From positions 49,612,317-49,676,316 of the forward strand of contig OX463781.1 of assembly GCA_949825025.1 (NCBI GenBank): a DNA stretch of 64,000 nucleotides. The letters are read 5' to 3'. A program made the position numbers and the translations under genes. Under the pieces are notes generated by a model, which worked only from the letters and a program-made list of their open reading frames with translations, had not been told where the DNA came from and ran no database searches. Source of the stretch: Siphlonurus alternatus (taxonomy: Eukaryota; Arthropoda; Insecta; Ephemeroptera; Siphlonuridae). This document shows positions 38,801-49,899 of the stretch, one piece after another (the stretch's first letter is position 1; the number at the start of each line of letters is the position of its first letter).

Positions 38801-41800
38801 TAGAGCTAAGCTGATTGCTGTAGTATCAAGATAATTAGTAGCCCAAGTGCACAATTTGTCTAAATAAAGCCTGATTTAAAGAAAAGTATTTTTTAGTAAT
38901 TTTTTAAATTTACATGCATTTTTCTAAAATATAAAAAAATACCTTTCTTTAAATCAGGCTTTATTTAGCCAAATTGTGCACTTGGGCTACTAATTATCTT
39001 GATACTACAGCAATCAGCTTAGCTCTAGCATAAAAATTACTCCGAGGAGCAATGATCAAAAATTAACATGGTGAAGATACGTCAGTGTTGCCACCTACCG
39101 GTGCTACACCCAATGCCCTTAATTTTTTTGTTTGAATAAGGATGTTATGAACGACCTGCCCCCAGGTGAACTCTAACGATGACCTGGGCATCCTGAGCGG
39201 CCGCTGGGACGGCAACTACAAGGGAGGCACCGCGCCGGCCGCCTGGACGGGCTCCGTGGAGATCATGAAACAGTACCTGAGGACCGGCCAGCAGGTCAAC
39301 TTCGGACAGTGCTGGGTGTTCGCCGGAGTGGTGACCACGGGTGAGACCGTTTGTTAATGTTGTGTACTGCGCTTAATGTAAAATGTCAGGCTTTATAATG
39401 CAAACTCCCAGAGAGCGATGTTAGCAAGCAGTGTGAAAAGGCTCGAACGTATTGACTAAATAATATCTTACCTACCCCCGAGCCACTTTCTGGCTGGGGT
39501 TGAAATGATTGAGGTATGATCGGCTTCGTTAGTAGCATCGTATCATGATGTTTGGGTGGTAGTTGACCAGCCCCTGTAACTCTATAACAATCGTTGTAAC
39601 TTATGTACTAAATGAAAAGCTGGTATTACACGATACTATTTTTCTAATTATTGCATATACACACTTTTTCATTACAATAATACTTAAACGTCATTTTGGT
39701 TGTATGGAGATGACATTTTCTTGTAAAGAAAAATTGTATGCAAAATTATATCGTGTAATACAGGCTTACATACTGTGAATACTGAATAAAACTTAATAAA
39801 TTTAATCTCTTATAAAATAATGTTGTGTCGCAGAAACAAATTAAAGTAACTGCATTTATTTACACTTTTGCAATGCCCCTTATATATTTGAAAGCATTGA
39901 TTTTAACTTAGAATCTCTATGCAAATTAAATTTGGAGGGTGAATATATATAATTTCGAAATCAATATTTTTGATTATCTCCAAGTAATTGGATGTGCTTA
40001 TCGCTTCAAGATTTACAACTTAAGTCAAATCTTTAAAAAAAGGTATAATAACTTGGCGCATCTCTGAGATGTAATCACGTTATTTTGTAAAGATTTTCCT
40101 GGGAAATATGTGAAGATTATACGACTTATTATTATTCAAGAAAGCTCGCGTCTTTACGGTCGAGGAATTTCAGTTCGCATGAAATTTAAAACACGCTCTC
40201 AATTTAGCAGCAAATATTATTTCACAAACTATTTATTAACGAGTAAATATTTGAATAAGATTTTGAAGATTGCAGTTTTTCAACCAGAAGTAGTGTTACA
40301 AGCTGTGATGATGAACTGAACCATTGCATATTGGGATAGCAACTAATGACATGAATCGCTATGGAAAGTTGCGGTTTATGAATGAAGGATATACCTTTTG
40401 TCGCTTCCGGTTATGCAATACTCTTACATTTTTTTATTTAATGTAGTGTAGTCTCTCTATCACAGATTGCCCTGACTCACTATTAATCAGAAATTAATCG
40501 CAGCAATAAATCATATTATATTTTGTTTGTGCACAAAGGAAGAACTACTGAATATAACAGTGTTCTATAACGTTTCTCTGAAAAAAAAAATAAAAGCTAA
40601 TTGTATAAAAATACAATTTCGTTGAGAGGCTGACAGTTAAAAACGCTGTACAAAAGTAGAATAAACCGTACACATATATAATTAAAATTACATAACATTA
40701 AGAGAGCTACAAAGAGAGTAAATAATTAGGCTTTATGTCGGCTCCACTACCCTTAACTTGCAGGATAACTTACCGTTTCCTTCCACGGCAAAGTCCAATG
40801 TAGCGTCTAATAATGTTGAAACAGAGCTCTTAAAAGAGTTGGGACTCATTTATCACATTTTAAAACAAATCCAAAGATAAACGTGGGATTTTAGTTTGTA
40901 ATTTGAGCTAATTTTGTCTGCTTAAAAATTAATTGCTCGTTGTTCATGTACCTACAAAATATGAATACTCATTATTTCTGTAGGTTGCTTTTTATTGAAT
41001 TTAAATTTTTACTTATAATGGTATTGTTACTAAAAATCTTTTAACAATTATTTTTCATTGCAATGTTCTCTCTCTTTTTTCAGCATGATCGATAGATTCA
41101 AACGTTATGGAGTTACTGGTCTCAAATTTAAGAATTTAGCACAGAAAGTTGCTATAGTATCAACAACCAACATTTGCATTATATTTATCCATGCGCGATG
41201 AGCGGTAGCTGCATCACATGCAATAGTAACTGCATCGCACAAAGACAAAAATAATGCGAATGTTGGCTCTATAGTAACTCTCTGTGACTGCTTGACTTGA
41301 GTCCAGTAACCCTACAACAGGTCGGTTTACTTGCAGTGTGAATCATCTACTTGCAGTGTGCCGTGCGCTGGGAATTCCCTCGCGCGTAGTCTCGAACCTG
41401 GTATCCGCGCACGACGCCAACGCCTCGCTGACCGTGGACAAATACTACTCGAAGAGCGGCGAGGAGTTGGACTACGACCCCAACAACCCGACCAGCGAGG
41501 ACTCGGTGTGGAATTTCCACGTGTGGAACGAGGTCTGGATGGCGCGCCCCGACCTTCCCAAGGGCTACGGCGGCTGGCAGGCCATCGACGCCACTCCTCA
41601 AGAAACCAGCGACGGTGAGTTTCCTCATCCACAGGGACACTCTGTGGTCTGGTACTTTTCATTCATAAGAGAGGACACTGTATTATTTGAAACTAATATT
41701 TCCTTAATGTCCTCAAAACGATTTGCTTTTAATTATCATAATTTTTTAGAATTATATTGAACCACTCTTAATTAATCAAATATAATCTTGAGAACAAAAA

Positions 41801-44800
41801 TTTTATGTTGCCTAAGCTTCCAGTTCAAAGAAGAAATATATTGTCTTTAAGGGCATTGGGTGTAGCACCGGTAGTTGGCAACACTGACGTATCTTCACCA
41901 TGTTAATTTTTGATCATTGCTCCTCGGAATAATTTTTATGCTAGAGCTAAGCTGATTGCTGTAGTATCAAGATAATTAGTAGCCCAAGTGCACAATTTGA
42001 CTAAATAAAGCCTGATTTAAAGAAAAGTATTTTTTAGTAATTTTTTAAATTTACATGCATTTTTCTAAAATATAAAAAAAATACTTTTCTTTAAATCAGG
42101 CTTTATTTAGCCAAATGCACTTGGGCTACTAATTATTTTGATACTACAGCAATCAGCTTAGCTCTAGCATAAATATTACTCCGAGGAGCAATGATCAAAA
42201 ATTAACATGGTGAAGATACGTTCAGTGTTGCCAACTACCGGTGCTACACCCAATGCCCTTAATGCGATATTGATTTTTTACATGGAGAGCCTCTTTAAAA
42301 TTATCAATGCAAATTATAAATAGTGTACGTGCTCCTTTCTTCGCTAATTAGATAAAACCACTCAATAATAATTAATTTGATAAAAATGCAAAATTATGTT
42401 ATATTAAATTTCTCTGCGAGTTCCGTACTTGATTTGCCAAGAAAATTCATTTTCTACTCCCTGGTTACATAATTATATTTCATAGCTATGCATGAATTAA
42501 TAATAGGAATTACTTGCAGTTTTTATTGATAATTTGATATTATTATCATCATTTAAATCATTTTATTGGTTAAAAATTCGACAAACATCAAATTAACTAC
42601 GGTTGCTTAAAATTAAAATTTATAAATTTAAAAAGCACCAAACTCGAGTGCTATTTTCCATTAATAAACACTGCAAATTAAACTTGAAAGAAAAAAATAT
42701 AACTTTGCTATGCTACTTTGATTCAGATTTCTTCCAATACTAAATTTATCAATTTTTTTTTTTTTTCTTATTTTGTTCATGTTAATTAAATGAGAGAATC
42801 CAATGACGCCAGCAGAATTGCAACAATAATAAAAATATGCAAATAAAAAAATCACACCGTAACCTCCAGCATTTTTTTTTATTTATTTATGATTTGAAAA
42901 ACTGTAGAAAACTTCTAATTTGGTGGAAAGTGGAAACTGAGTGTGAAATCAACCAAATTAATTGAAGCAACATGCAAAATTTTCTGATGTAAAAAAATGA
43001 GAAGTTTATGGAGGATAATTAAATGGAGGTTGATTTTAAAATCATTTCATCGTAGAAGCACGATTAATTATTATTTTTACTCAGCACTTGACCTATATTT
43101 CTGGTGGTACTTGTGGATTTTTCTACTTAATTTATGGCTTCACATTTCCCTTCGAACCATGCATTTACAATTTACTTAATTCCTATGACAATCCTTGAAC
43201 AATCCCAATACCGAACAAAAATTTATAGAAAACAATGGAACGTGTGTCTGGCCACCATCACTTTCTGATATGTATTTTTTTCAGCTGTTGTGATAACGAA
43301 TTATTATATCGCATTTTCTATGCAGTGTAAGTTATTTAAAAAATGCTATGGAGAAAAGTGACAATTTGATGTGGGAGATATTCACAGAGTGATAACACAC
43401 TTAGAGTGAATGGGCGACTCATTAAATTTGGAATCGAAAGGTAACTCTACTTGTTATATCACACAGGGGGCAGACCCCTGGAAAATGTCACGGTATAGGA
43501 AAACTTCATGGAGCCACCCACTTGGTATGGCACCCTCGAACATTCTTTCCTGGACACACCAACGATACTACTGGACACTCGGCCACGTTCTGACCCCTTG
43601 TGTTCCAGGCGTATGTTCCAGTGCGGACCCGCGATGTTCTAATCGACGTTCTGACCCCTTGTGTTCCAGGCGTATGTTCCAGTGCGGACCCGCGATGTTC
43701 TGATCGACGTTCTGACCCCTTGTGTTCCAGGCGTATGTTCCAGTGCGGACCCGCGATGTTCTGATCGACGTTCTGACCCCTTGTGTTCCAGGCGTATGTT
43801 CCAGTGCGGACCCGCGATGTTCTAATCGACGTTCTGACCCCTTGTGTTCCAGGCGTATGTTCCAGTGCGGACCCGCGATGTTCTAATCGACGTTCTGACC
43901 CCTTGTGTTCCAGGCGTATGTTCCAGTGCGGACCCGCGATGTTCTAATCGACGTTCTGACCCCTTGTGTTCCAGGCGTATGTTCCAGTGCGGACCCACGA
44001 TGTTCTAATCGACGTTCTGACCCCTTGTGTTCCAGGCGTATGTTCCAGTGCGGACCCGCGATGTTCTAATCGACGTTCTGACCCCTTGTGTTCCAGGCGT
44101 ATGTTCCAGTGCGGACCCGCGATGTTCTGATCGACGTTCTGACCCCTTGTGTTCCAGGCGTGTTCCAGTGCGGGCCCGCGTCCCTGGAGGCCATCCGGCG
44201 CGGCACGGTGGGCTACAAGTATGACGTGCCCTTCGTGCTCTCCTCGGTGAACGCAGACCTGGTGCGCTGGCAGGAGGACCCCACGAGCGACCTCGGTTTC
44301 CGCAAGCTGGACACCAACACCCGACAGTGAGGATAACAATTTCGGTTCTACATGAGATGCGATCGAAGCTAGGTAGACTTGATCGCACAGGCTTTTATAC
44401 GCTTTGAAATCGTGCGATCTAATGAGAGACTATTGCTAATGAAGATGAAAACGAACTAAATGAGTGTAGGGGATCCGTCCAAATATCGAGAGGGATGCGT
44501 TAGACTACCACAAGTATAGCAACATTTTTAGTTTTTTACTTTTACGAGAGAAGGAAACGAACCGAAGGCTAAAAAAAGTTAAAAAAAATCGCATTTTTTT
44601 GTTAATTAGAACTCAAAGGAAGGGAGTTTTTGTGGAACATATTAATTAAGTATGGGAAGGAAGATTTCAACTTTTGCCATAATGCGGCTACGTCTAGTAA
44701 CAATACTCCCTTATTTTTTTTACTATGAAATATTTATTTACTTTTTTTTGTTAGGTCTTGCAGTCCTCGTATGATTGCTTAACTATTTACGATTCAAAAT

Positions 44801-44935
44801 GGTATAACATATTAATGAAATGCGATCAATTTATGATGGTCGACGTCACATTGATTATTTTTATACGTTGATTTGCAAAATATTATTGAAAAACTTACTT
44901 TCAATAGTTTCAATACATGTTAATTACGTAACTCT

Positions 44936-45010
<75 letters not shown>

Positions 45011-47222
45011 TGCAGACGGTTTGTGTCTTTTTGACTATCAAAATTCTGTATATATAGTTATACAAATCAATAATAACGTAGTTCAAACGACATACATTTT
45101 TCAATTAAATGTTCATTTTTATTTTAAATAATTCAATTCGGAGAATTTTTTTCTGGCCAAAATATTTATAAAGGGATGAATGTCCTGCTCTTTATTTTAT
45201 TATTGTCCGTTCACTACAAAATCGTTTCACCATGGGAAGCGATGTCGCCCCCCTTGGCACAGCGAAGAAGCATACAACAGTGCATGTCACGACGAACATT
45301 GGGGCCCTAGGGGAACATGCCTTTTTCCAAAAAAACATGAATGTTCGGATCCCAGCCTAGGGGTCATAGCAAGGTGAATACGTCCGCATGAGAGGCAACA
45401 TTATACATTATATGTTATATATTATTATATTATATGTTACATTATTATATGTTATATATTATATATGTTATATATTATATGTTATATATTATATGTTATA
45501 TATTATATGTTATATATTATATGTTATATATTATATGTTATATATTACATTATTATAGTGTCGCCTCATTGCTGCAGGTCAAAACGGTTATAAATTTCAT
45601 GACTTTCAATTATCCAACCTTATTTAATTGTGTTAATTTTAATTTCCCAAATTAAGTCACACTAAGCTAATTATAATTTCAATGCGTGTAACAAAGTATT
45701 AAAACTTACACAACAATGGTTGGAATGACTTTAATATTATTTAAAAAAAGAATAATTATAATAAAATCCAGAATTCAATTAGAAGTTTAAAAACTTTTCC
45801 TTGGAATAAGTGTTTCACTCTCATGTTTGCTTTTGTGTTCAGCTTCTAGACTATTAGATTTTCCAAGAAAACGTACCATTATTTTTAATCATTTCTATTT
45901 AACATAACTCTAATTACGTTGTTAAATTTATACAAAAAAGTAATAAAATGTATAATCATGTTACCGTCCAAAGCCAAGTTCGATAATGTTAAAAAAAAAT
46001 ATGAATTATCAAAACTAAAATACGTTTATTTATAATTTTGTTTCTTGCATGTTAGCTAAAACCTTAAATAAATATTTCGTCTCTTTGGTCTTTTAAATTT
46101 AACAATGCTATTATACAGTTGTAGTCAAATCGCAATAATCGAAACTCGTTTGCTCAATCAAAATTAATCAAAACTTATATAGTTTTGGTCAAATCAGAAA
46201 AAAACTAAATATTATTTCAATTTCATTTCAGCTGTTGGTCCTTTTTTTATAAAAGTTAAAAAAAACAATTTAAAATATATATGCTTGTGTCATAAATTAG
46301 CGCAGACAATATGTAATTATTTGTTTGCAGCATCGGGCGCATGCTGCTGACGAAGCTACCGTCAATTTTCGACCCTCTGGGTGACAAAGACAAAGAAGAC
46401 ATCACTCTAAACTACAAGTCGATTGAAGGTGGGGCTATTTTCATTATAGCGATGTAAGGAAATAGATCGAACGTTTGCATCCCCCAGGCTCGCGGATGGA
46501 GCGTACTGCGATGTACAACGCCGTGCGTGGCTCTCAGAACGCAAGGAAGTTTTTCTTCCAGCCGGGAGAGTCCCAGGAGGAGCTTGTTTTCTCCTTGGTG
46601 GACCTTGAGAAGATTCCCATAGGCCATAACTTCACCATCGTCGTCAATATCAAGGTAGGGGAGCCCCGGGTGGTATGGAACTGCTGCTTCAACTTTTGTG
46701 TGTTTGTGTAGAACAATAAAGACAAGGCGAGGACCCTCGACGTGTCTCTGTCCGCGAGCAGCGTCTGGTACAATGGAATAAACGCCCACTTGGTCAAGAA
46801 AGCCGGCGGAACTTTCCAAATTAAGGCTAACTCAAGTAAGTTTTTTCTCATCGTTAACAAAACTCTGATGAAATAATTATTTTTTACTTAAATAAACATT
46901 ACTATAAATTTCAAAAATATTTTGTAATGGACAAAACCTACAAGAAATGTTTTATTGCATAAATGAATAGAGGCCGAGATGGCCATGGCATTAAATTATT
47001 ATGCAGCTGCTCTCATTAACTTTTTTCAGATTTTTCTGAGCCCCAGAAGTATTGCTAATATTTGTTAAAAGTTAGGCAAAATTCAAGTGTGAACCCACGC
47101 CTCTTTTAGTCGATATCCCTATATATCCTTTTATCCCCGCCGCGCGCGTATACCGGCCGTTATATTATGTTATATACTATATATTATGTATACTCTTATT
47201 AAGAAACGGCCTTTATATAGTG

Positions 47223-47300
<78 letters not shown>

Positions 47301-47895
47301 AATCTGTGTACTTTCATTAATTGTTGAAAAATAGTTCCACATTCCACAGGCTCTAAAAAAAAAATATATATATATATATACCGTGCTATATATATGTATA
47401 TATATAAATATATAATACAATTTGGTGCCCTCTTTTCATTTCTGAAGTAAAAAAATGTCATGTAGGTTGTCCATTATAAAAGGAAAATTTAATTCGTGGG
47501 AGCTGAAATTTTGTTTTTAAAGACAAAAATGAGTTTATTTTTACAAAATATCTGCATAATCTTGCACCCACCCTCGAAGTGGCTTGTGCTGCCACCTACT
47601 GTCAGCTCGTAACGTTGCAGGCGAGCAGCTCCGACTGGTAGTGACACCTGACGACTATCTTGAGAAGCTCGTCGAGTACTGCATCATGAAGATCTTCGCG
47701 GTCATCACCGTGATCGACACCAAGCAAACGTGGGCCGAGGAGGACGATTTCCAGTTTGTAAAGCCCGCTTTGGAAATCAAAGTAATTTCACCTTTTTTAA
47801 TTAGGTTTAAATTGAAAGAGTTCAATGCGTGACGAATTTTAATAAAACCCCTCTTATTAATAATCATAATAAAAAAACTGCAGGGCCTAGCTTCG

Positions 47896-47954
<59 letters not shown>

Positions 47955-49768
47955 CGAGCTGGACGAGATACGAGCGTCGTCTCAAAATGCGATATTATAT
48001 TAATTATAATATATGCTTTATGGTTGGTCTCTCAGTGAAAATCTCCTACTATACAACTAATTCAGATTTGAAGGTCCGAGGTTAACTTCTTGAATTTAAA
48101 GCTTTCATTAAAAATATTACAAAATATTATTATACTCGCATATGTATGCCACATATATGTTTATATATAATATATAAATACGTATATTTTTTCTTCCATG
48201 CGTAAACAAAAACCGGTTTTCAGCCAAATTTAACACGCACGTGTTTTCACACATTATAATTATTAATCACTAAAATTAAGTTCTCTATAATAAAACCGGT
48301 ACCCCACGTGAAGGTTACTGGAAATCCTGGCGGTACGAAAAAAAAAAAAAAACAAACTATATAATAACCGGTACCCCGGTGCATGGACACGTGTCTAATA
48401 ACTGGTACCCCACGTGTGACCGCCTCTAATAGCAGGTAAAACATCATCAGGTTCCGGAGCTGGTGTCGGTGGGTCAGCCGGCCGAGATCGAGTATTTCTT
48501 CAAGAACCCGCTGAACAAGACGCTGAGGAAGTGCAAGCTGCGCTTCGAGGGTCCAGGGCTCGTCAAGAACACCTCGCTCGACTACAAGTACGTTTGGTCC
48601 CACGGGATGTCAATTCGACCCATTTTGATTTACTAGCTCAACTATATTTTTTGTACTTTTGTTTTTAAAGTCACCTGATAGTCTTATCACATCAATTTAT
48701 AATAACGCTACAGAATGTTTTAGATTGTGTCAAACATGATTCGTTTTCACAAAGCCTTATTTGATCTTCCTACACTCATTTTATAACAGCTCAATTTTAA
48801 CACTAATAGCTATTTTACACTATACTGCTGTACATTAACTGGATGATTTATTTGCTTTACTATTTTAAAATAAAATACTATAAAGATCTGCTTTCAAATC
48901 CAATTCGGTTGTCTTTAGCCCAATCAATGGTAATAATAATTCGCGTATATTTTTACAATTTTATGTTAAATATACATTCCAAATATAACACTAGATTTAA
49001 TTAACATGTATTTTACTTCCTTAATCGTTTCATATTCTTTTAGTTGTCGTATTAAATTGTAATGTCCTAGATTATTGGTATGGTAAAACAACACACAACG
49101 TTTATTACGTTTATATCTACGTGTTCAAACACGATAAGACAAAAAATGCTACATTATATTTTTATTGATAAAACTTATCTGGTTTTTAATATATCGACTT
49201 TTGCGTTACAAATCAAAGTTCATAATTTTCCCGGTGGCGGCGCAGTCGGCAAAGCAATGATATTTCATTTAACCATGGTCTTGAAGGAAGACTGTTATTG
49301 TATTTAACCCTGGCATTACTAGGGGGAGGGGGGAATACGACCCGCAAATCTTTACAAGCAAAAGTGTGAAATAGTGACCCAAAAAATCTGAAACAATTTT
49401 TGTAATCATCTGTTAGCCACCCAGCAATGTATTTCTGAAAAAAAACAAAACAAAAAAAAAAAGTGAGAAAAAAAATTAACTTTTTTAACATGCGTTTTAA
49501 ATAGCGGGTCGTTTCGACCCCCCCCCCCCTTCCCCGGTGACAAAAAAGTACCTTGGTTGTAATGCTAGGGTTAATTTAAATTAACTAAAAACTCTCCGGC
49601 GATTTAAATTAATTCGATTGTTGCAGGGACGTGGGCCCCCTGGAAGAGGTGCGGGTGCAGGCCAAGCTGGTGCCCTCCAAAGTGAACAAGCACCCGCTCG
49701 TGGCTGTCTTCTCGTCGAGGGAGCTCGTCGACATCACGGGCTCCGCCACCATCGACGTGCGCGCCTGA
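32889..49768 (+). CDS. Tg: Transglutaminase (annulin/hemocyte type), 14 coding exons, 747 aa
   Basis: Calcium-dependent protein-glutamine gamma-glutamyltransferase, which cross-links Gln and Lys side chains; insect members act in hemolymph clotting and cuticle/epithelial matrix. Coding exons: 32889-32976, 33605-33826, 33881-34017, 37146-37284, 37339-37565, 39166-39340, 41357-41614, 44158-44326, 46331-46428, 46488-46654, 46712-46835, 47621-47781, 48451-48587, 49627-49768. All junction phases match and the sum is 2,244 nt. Order: N-terminal beta-sandwich (about aa 30-190, ending FNPW), catalytic core (about 190-505) and two C-terminal beta-barrels (about 530-747). The triad is visible: GQCWVFAG (Cys320), [10 protein letters not shown] (His384) and [10 protein letters not shown] (Asp407). 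Start: the ATG has A at -3 and an in-frame TAG just upstream. No signal peptide is seen, as usual for cytosolic or unconventionally secreted family members. Length fits insect homologues (about 750-780 aa). An alternative N-terminal exon cannot be excluded. Confidence 0.95.
35921..36000 (+). other. tRNA-like module in left foldback arm
   Basis: TTAGCCCAGTGG (35932-35943) matches the internal A box of tRNA genes and GGTTCGATTC (35977-35986) matches the B box, about 33 bp apart, with CATCAGACTTCAAAT between them resembling an anticodon arm. The acceptor stem does not pair cleanly, so this is a tRNA-derived polymerase III promoter of SINE type, not a functional tRNA. An inverted copy lies in the right arm at about 36560-36640. 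Confidence 0.6.
36199..36262 (+). other. Second tRNA-like module near the foldback centre
   Basis: TGGCACAGTGG (36203-36213) fits an A box, and GAGTTTGATTCTCC (36245-36258) is a slightly degenerate B box. The A box lies at the inner end of the left arm and is mirrored in the right arm (36334-36354). The B box lies in the unpaired spacer, so only one complete copy exists. Confidence 0.4.
36560..36640 (-). other. tRNA-like module in right foldback arm
   Basis: Inverted copy of the module at 35921-36000. The complementary B box reads GAATCGAACC at 36573-36582 and the A box reads CCACTGGGCTAA at 36616-36627. In this orientation a polymerase III transcript would run leftward, towards the one from the left arm. 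Confidence 0.55.
37285..37338 (+). other. 54-nt intron 4 with GC donor and AG acceptor
   Basis: Exon 4 reads ...ILFNPWLH and then a single G, followed by GCAAGT; exon 5 resumes after TTACAG with [15 protein letters not shown]. Only the GC donor at 37285-37286 gives phase 1 and keeps the reading frame across FNPW-LH-EDMVHM, which matches the family pattern (FNPW, a few residues, then V-Y/H-M). The nearby GT in AAGTAG would give the wrong phase. GCAAGT is the usual context of GC-AG introns. At 54 nt it is one of three very short introns in this gene, with 46429-46487 (59 nt) and 46655-46711 (57 nt). Confidence 0.8.
38706..39122. mobile_element. TTAA-flanked hairpin MITE, copy 1 (intron 5)
   Basis: The element starts TTAAGGGCATTGGGTGTAGC and ends with the complement GGTGCTACACCCAATGCCCT plus TAA. 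The two halves are inverted over almost the full 413 bp (for example GATCATTGCTCCTCGGAG against CTCCGAGGAGCAATGATC), leaving a short AT-rich loop. Both ends carry TTAA, as expected from insertion into TTAA with target duplication. It has no coding capacity. A near-identical copy lies in intron 7. Confidence 0.9.
39166..41614 (+). CDS. Tg: Transglutaminase exons 6 and 7: catalytic triad
   Basis: Exon 6 (39166-39340, aa 272-329) begins [16 protein letters not shown] and carries the nucleophile in FGQCWVFAG (Cys320). Exon 7 (41357-41614, aa 330-415) begins [10 protein letters not shown] and holds His384 and Asp407. Both donors are GTGAG and both junctions are phase 1. The His-Asp spacing of 23 residues equals that of mammalian factor XIII A (His373/Asp396). 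Cys-His is 64 residues here against 59 there, so the extra residues lie in the loop rich in Asp, Asn and Ser before the His. All three residues are intact, which argues for a working enzyme and against a band 4.2-like inactive paralogue. Confidence 0.95.
41331..41356 (+). promoter_or_regulatory. Duplicated acceptor before catalytic exon 7
   Basis: ACTTGCAGTGTG occurs twice, 20 bp apart, giving two near-identical acceptors: AG at 41335-41336 and AG at 41355-41356. Only the second keeps frame, giving VCRALGIP. The first would read TG-TGA straight after the phase-1 base and stop. The first may compete with the second, making a transcript prone to nonsense-mediated decay. Confidence 0.7.
41847..42262. 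mobile_element. TTAA-flanked hairpin MITE, copy 2 (intron 7)
   Basis: Same termini, internal order and loop as the copy at 38706-39122, differing by scattered substitutions and small indels (a TTGTG deletion in the right arm; TTCAGTG for TCAGTG). TTAA stands at both ends. The similarity suggests recent activity or local spread of a non-autonomous family. Confidence 0.9.
43609..44157 (+). repeat. 61-bp minisatellite, nine units, each copying the exon 8 acceptor
   Basis: Nine units of exactly 61 bp start at 43609, 43670, 43731, 43792, 43853, 43914, 43975, 44036 and 44097 and run directly into coding exon 8 at 44158. Each unit begins GCGTATGTTCCAGTGCGGAC and ends TGACCCCTTGTGTTCCAG, so each holds a copy of the intron end plus about the first 25 bases of exon 8. 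Units differ at only a few positions (CTAATCG/CTGATCG, and one CCACGA for CCGCGA). The true exon differs from the repeats by lacking the TA of GCGTATG. A partial unit precedes the array from about 43584. Confidence 0.95.
44933..45012 (+). repeat. (TTTA)n microsatellite in intron 8
   Basis: About 20 TTTA units in a row. The Leu-Phe-Ile-Tyr open frame it produces is an artefact of the repeat. Confidence 0.95.
45403..45550. repeat. 14-bp TATATTATATGTTA-type tandem repeat in intron 8
   Basis: Repeats of a 14-mer close to TTATATATTATATG, about nine units with some imperfect ones at the left. AT-only and able to fold on itself. Confidence 0.85.
46927..47474. mobile_element. MITE with ATGGACAACCTACA ends and internal microsatellites (intron 11)
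   Basis: The left end ATGGACAAAACCTACAAGAA pairs with the right end TTCATGTAGGTTGTCCAT-like sequence (TGTCATGTAGGTTGTCCAT), followed on both sides by related AGAGG-type subterminal sequence. The interior has picked up a (CT)n tract and TA-rich repeats. A similar right end occurs alone at about 12140-12183, so the family has more than one copy here. Confidence 0.6.
47225..47299 (+). repeat. (CT)n microsatellite, about 37 units
   Basis: Uninterrupted CT dinucleotides inside intron 11 of the transglutaminase and inside the MITE at 46927-47474. The Arg-Glu open frames it creates on the opposite strand are not genes. Confidence 0.95.
47899..47948. repeat. (TA)n microsatellite in intron 12
   Basis: About 25 TA units shortly downstream of coding exon 12. 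Likely length-variable. Confidence 0.9.
49304..49574. mobile_element. piggyBac-like MITE (intron 13)
   Basis: The left end reads TTAACCCTGGCATTAC and the right end is the complement of TTAACCCTAGCATTAC. TTAA duplication with CCCT at the tip is the signature of piggyBac-type ends. Subterminal GACCCGC near the left end and GCGGGTCG near the right extend the symmetry, and a poly-C run (about 49520) sits beside it. It ends 52 nt before coding exon 14. No transposase is present. Confidence 0.75.
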
Positions 49769-49899
49769 TGGTCCTGCAGTCACTAGGAAAAAGTGGTCTC
49801 ACGTTCGCTCGGAAGAACCTGCAGAACGGTTCTGCATTCATTTTGAAAAATTTAAAATTCGAGTCAATCATTAATAATTTAAAAAAAAAAATAATAATT

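Noticed and set aside
41327..41662. Arg/Ser-rich open frame on the minus strand, and parallel frames on both strands
   Set aside because: They are shadows of GC-rich coding exon 7 of the transglutaminase, whose forward frame has the family motifs and correct splice phases.
43944..44388. Minus-strand repetitive open frames of about 130 codons (HKGSERR.. repeats)
   Set aside because: They are translations of the 61-bp minisatellite and of exon 8 in the wrong strand; there is no independent support.
47199..47461. Arg-Glu repeat protein on the minus strand
   Set aside because: It is the (CT)n microsatellite read backwards.
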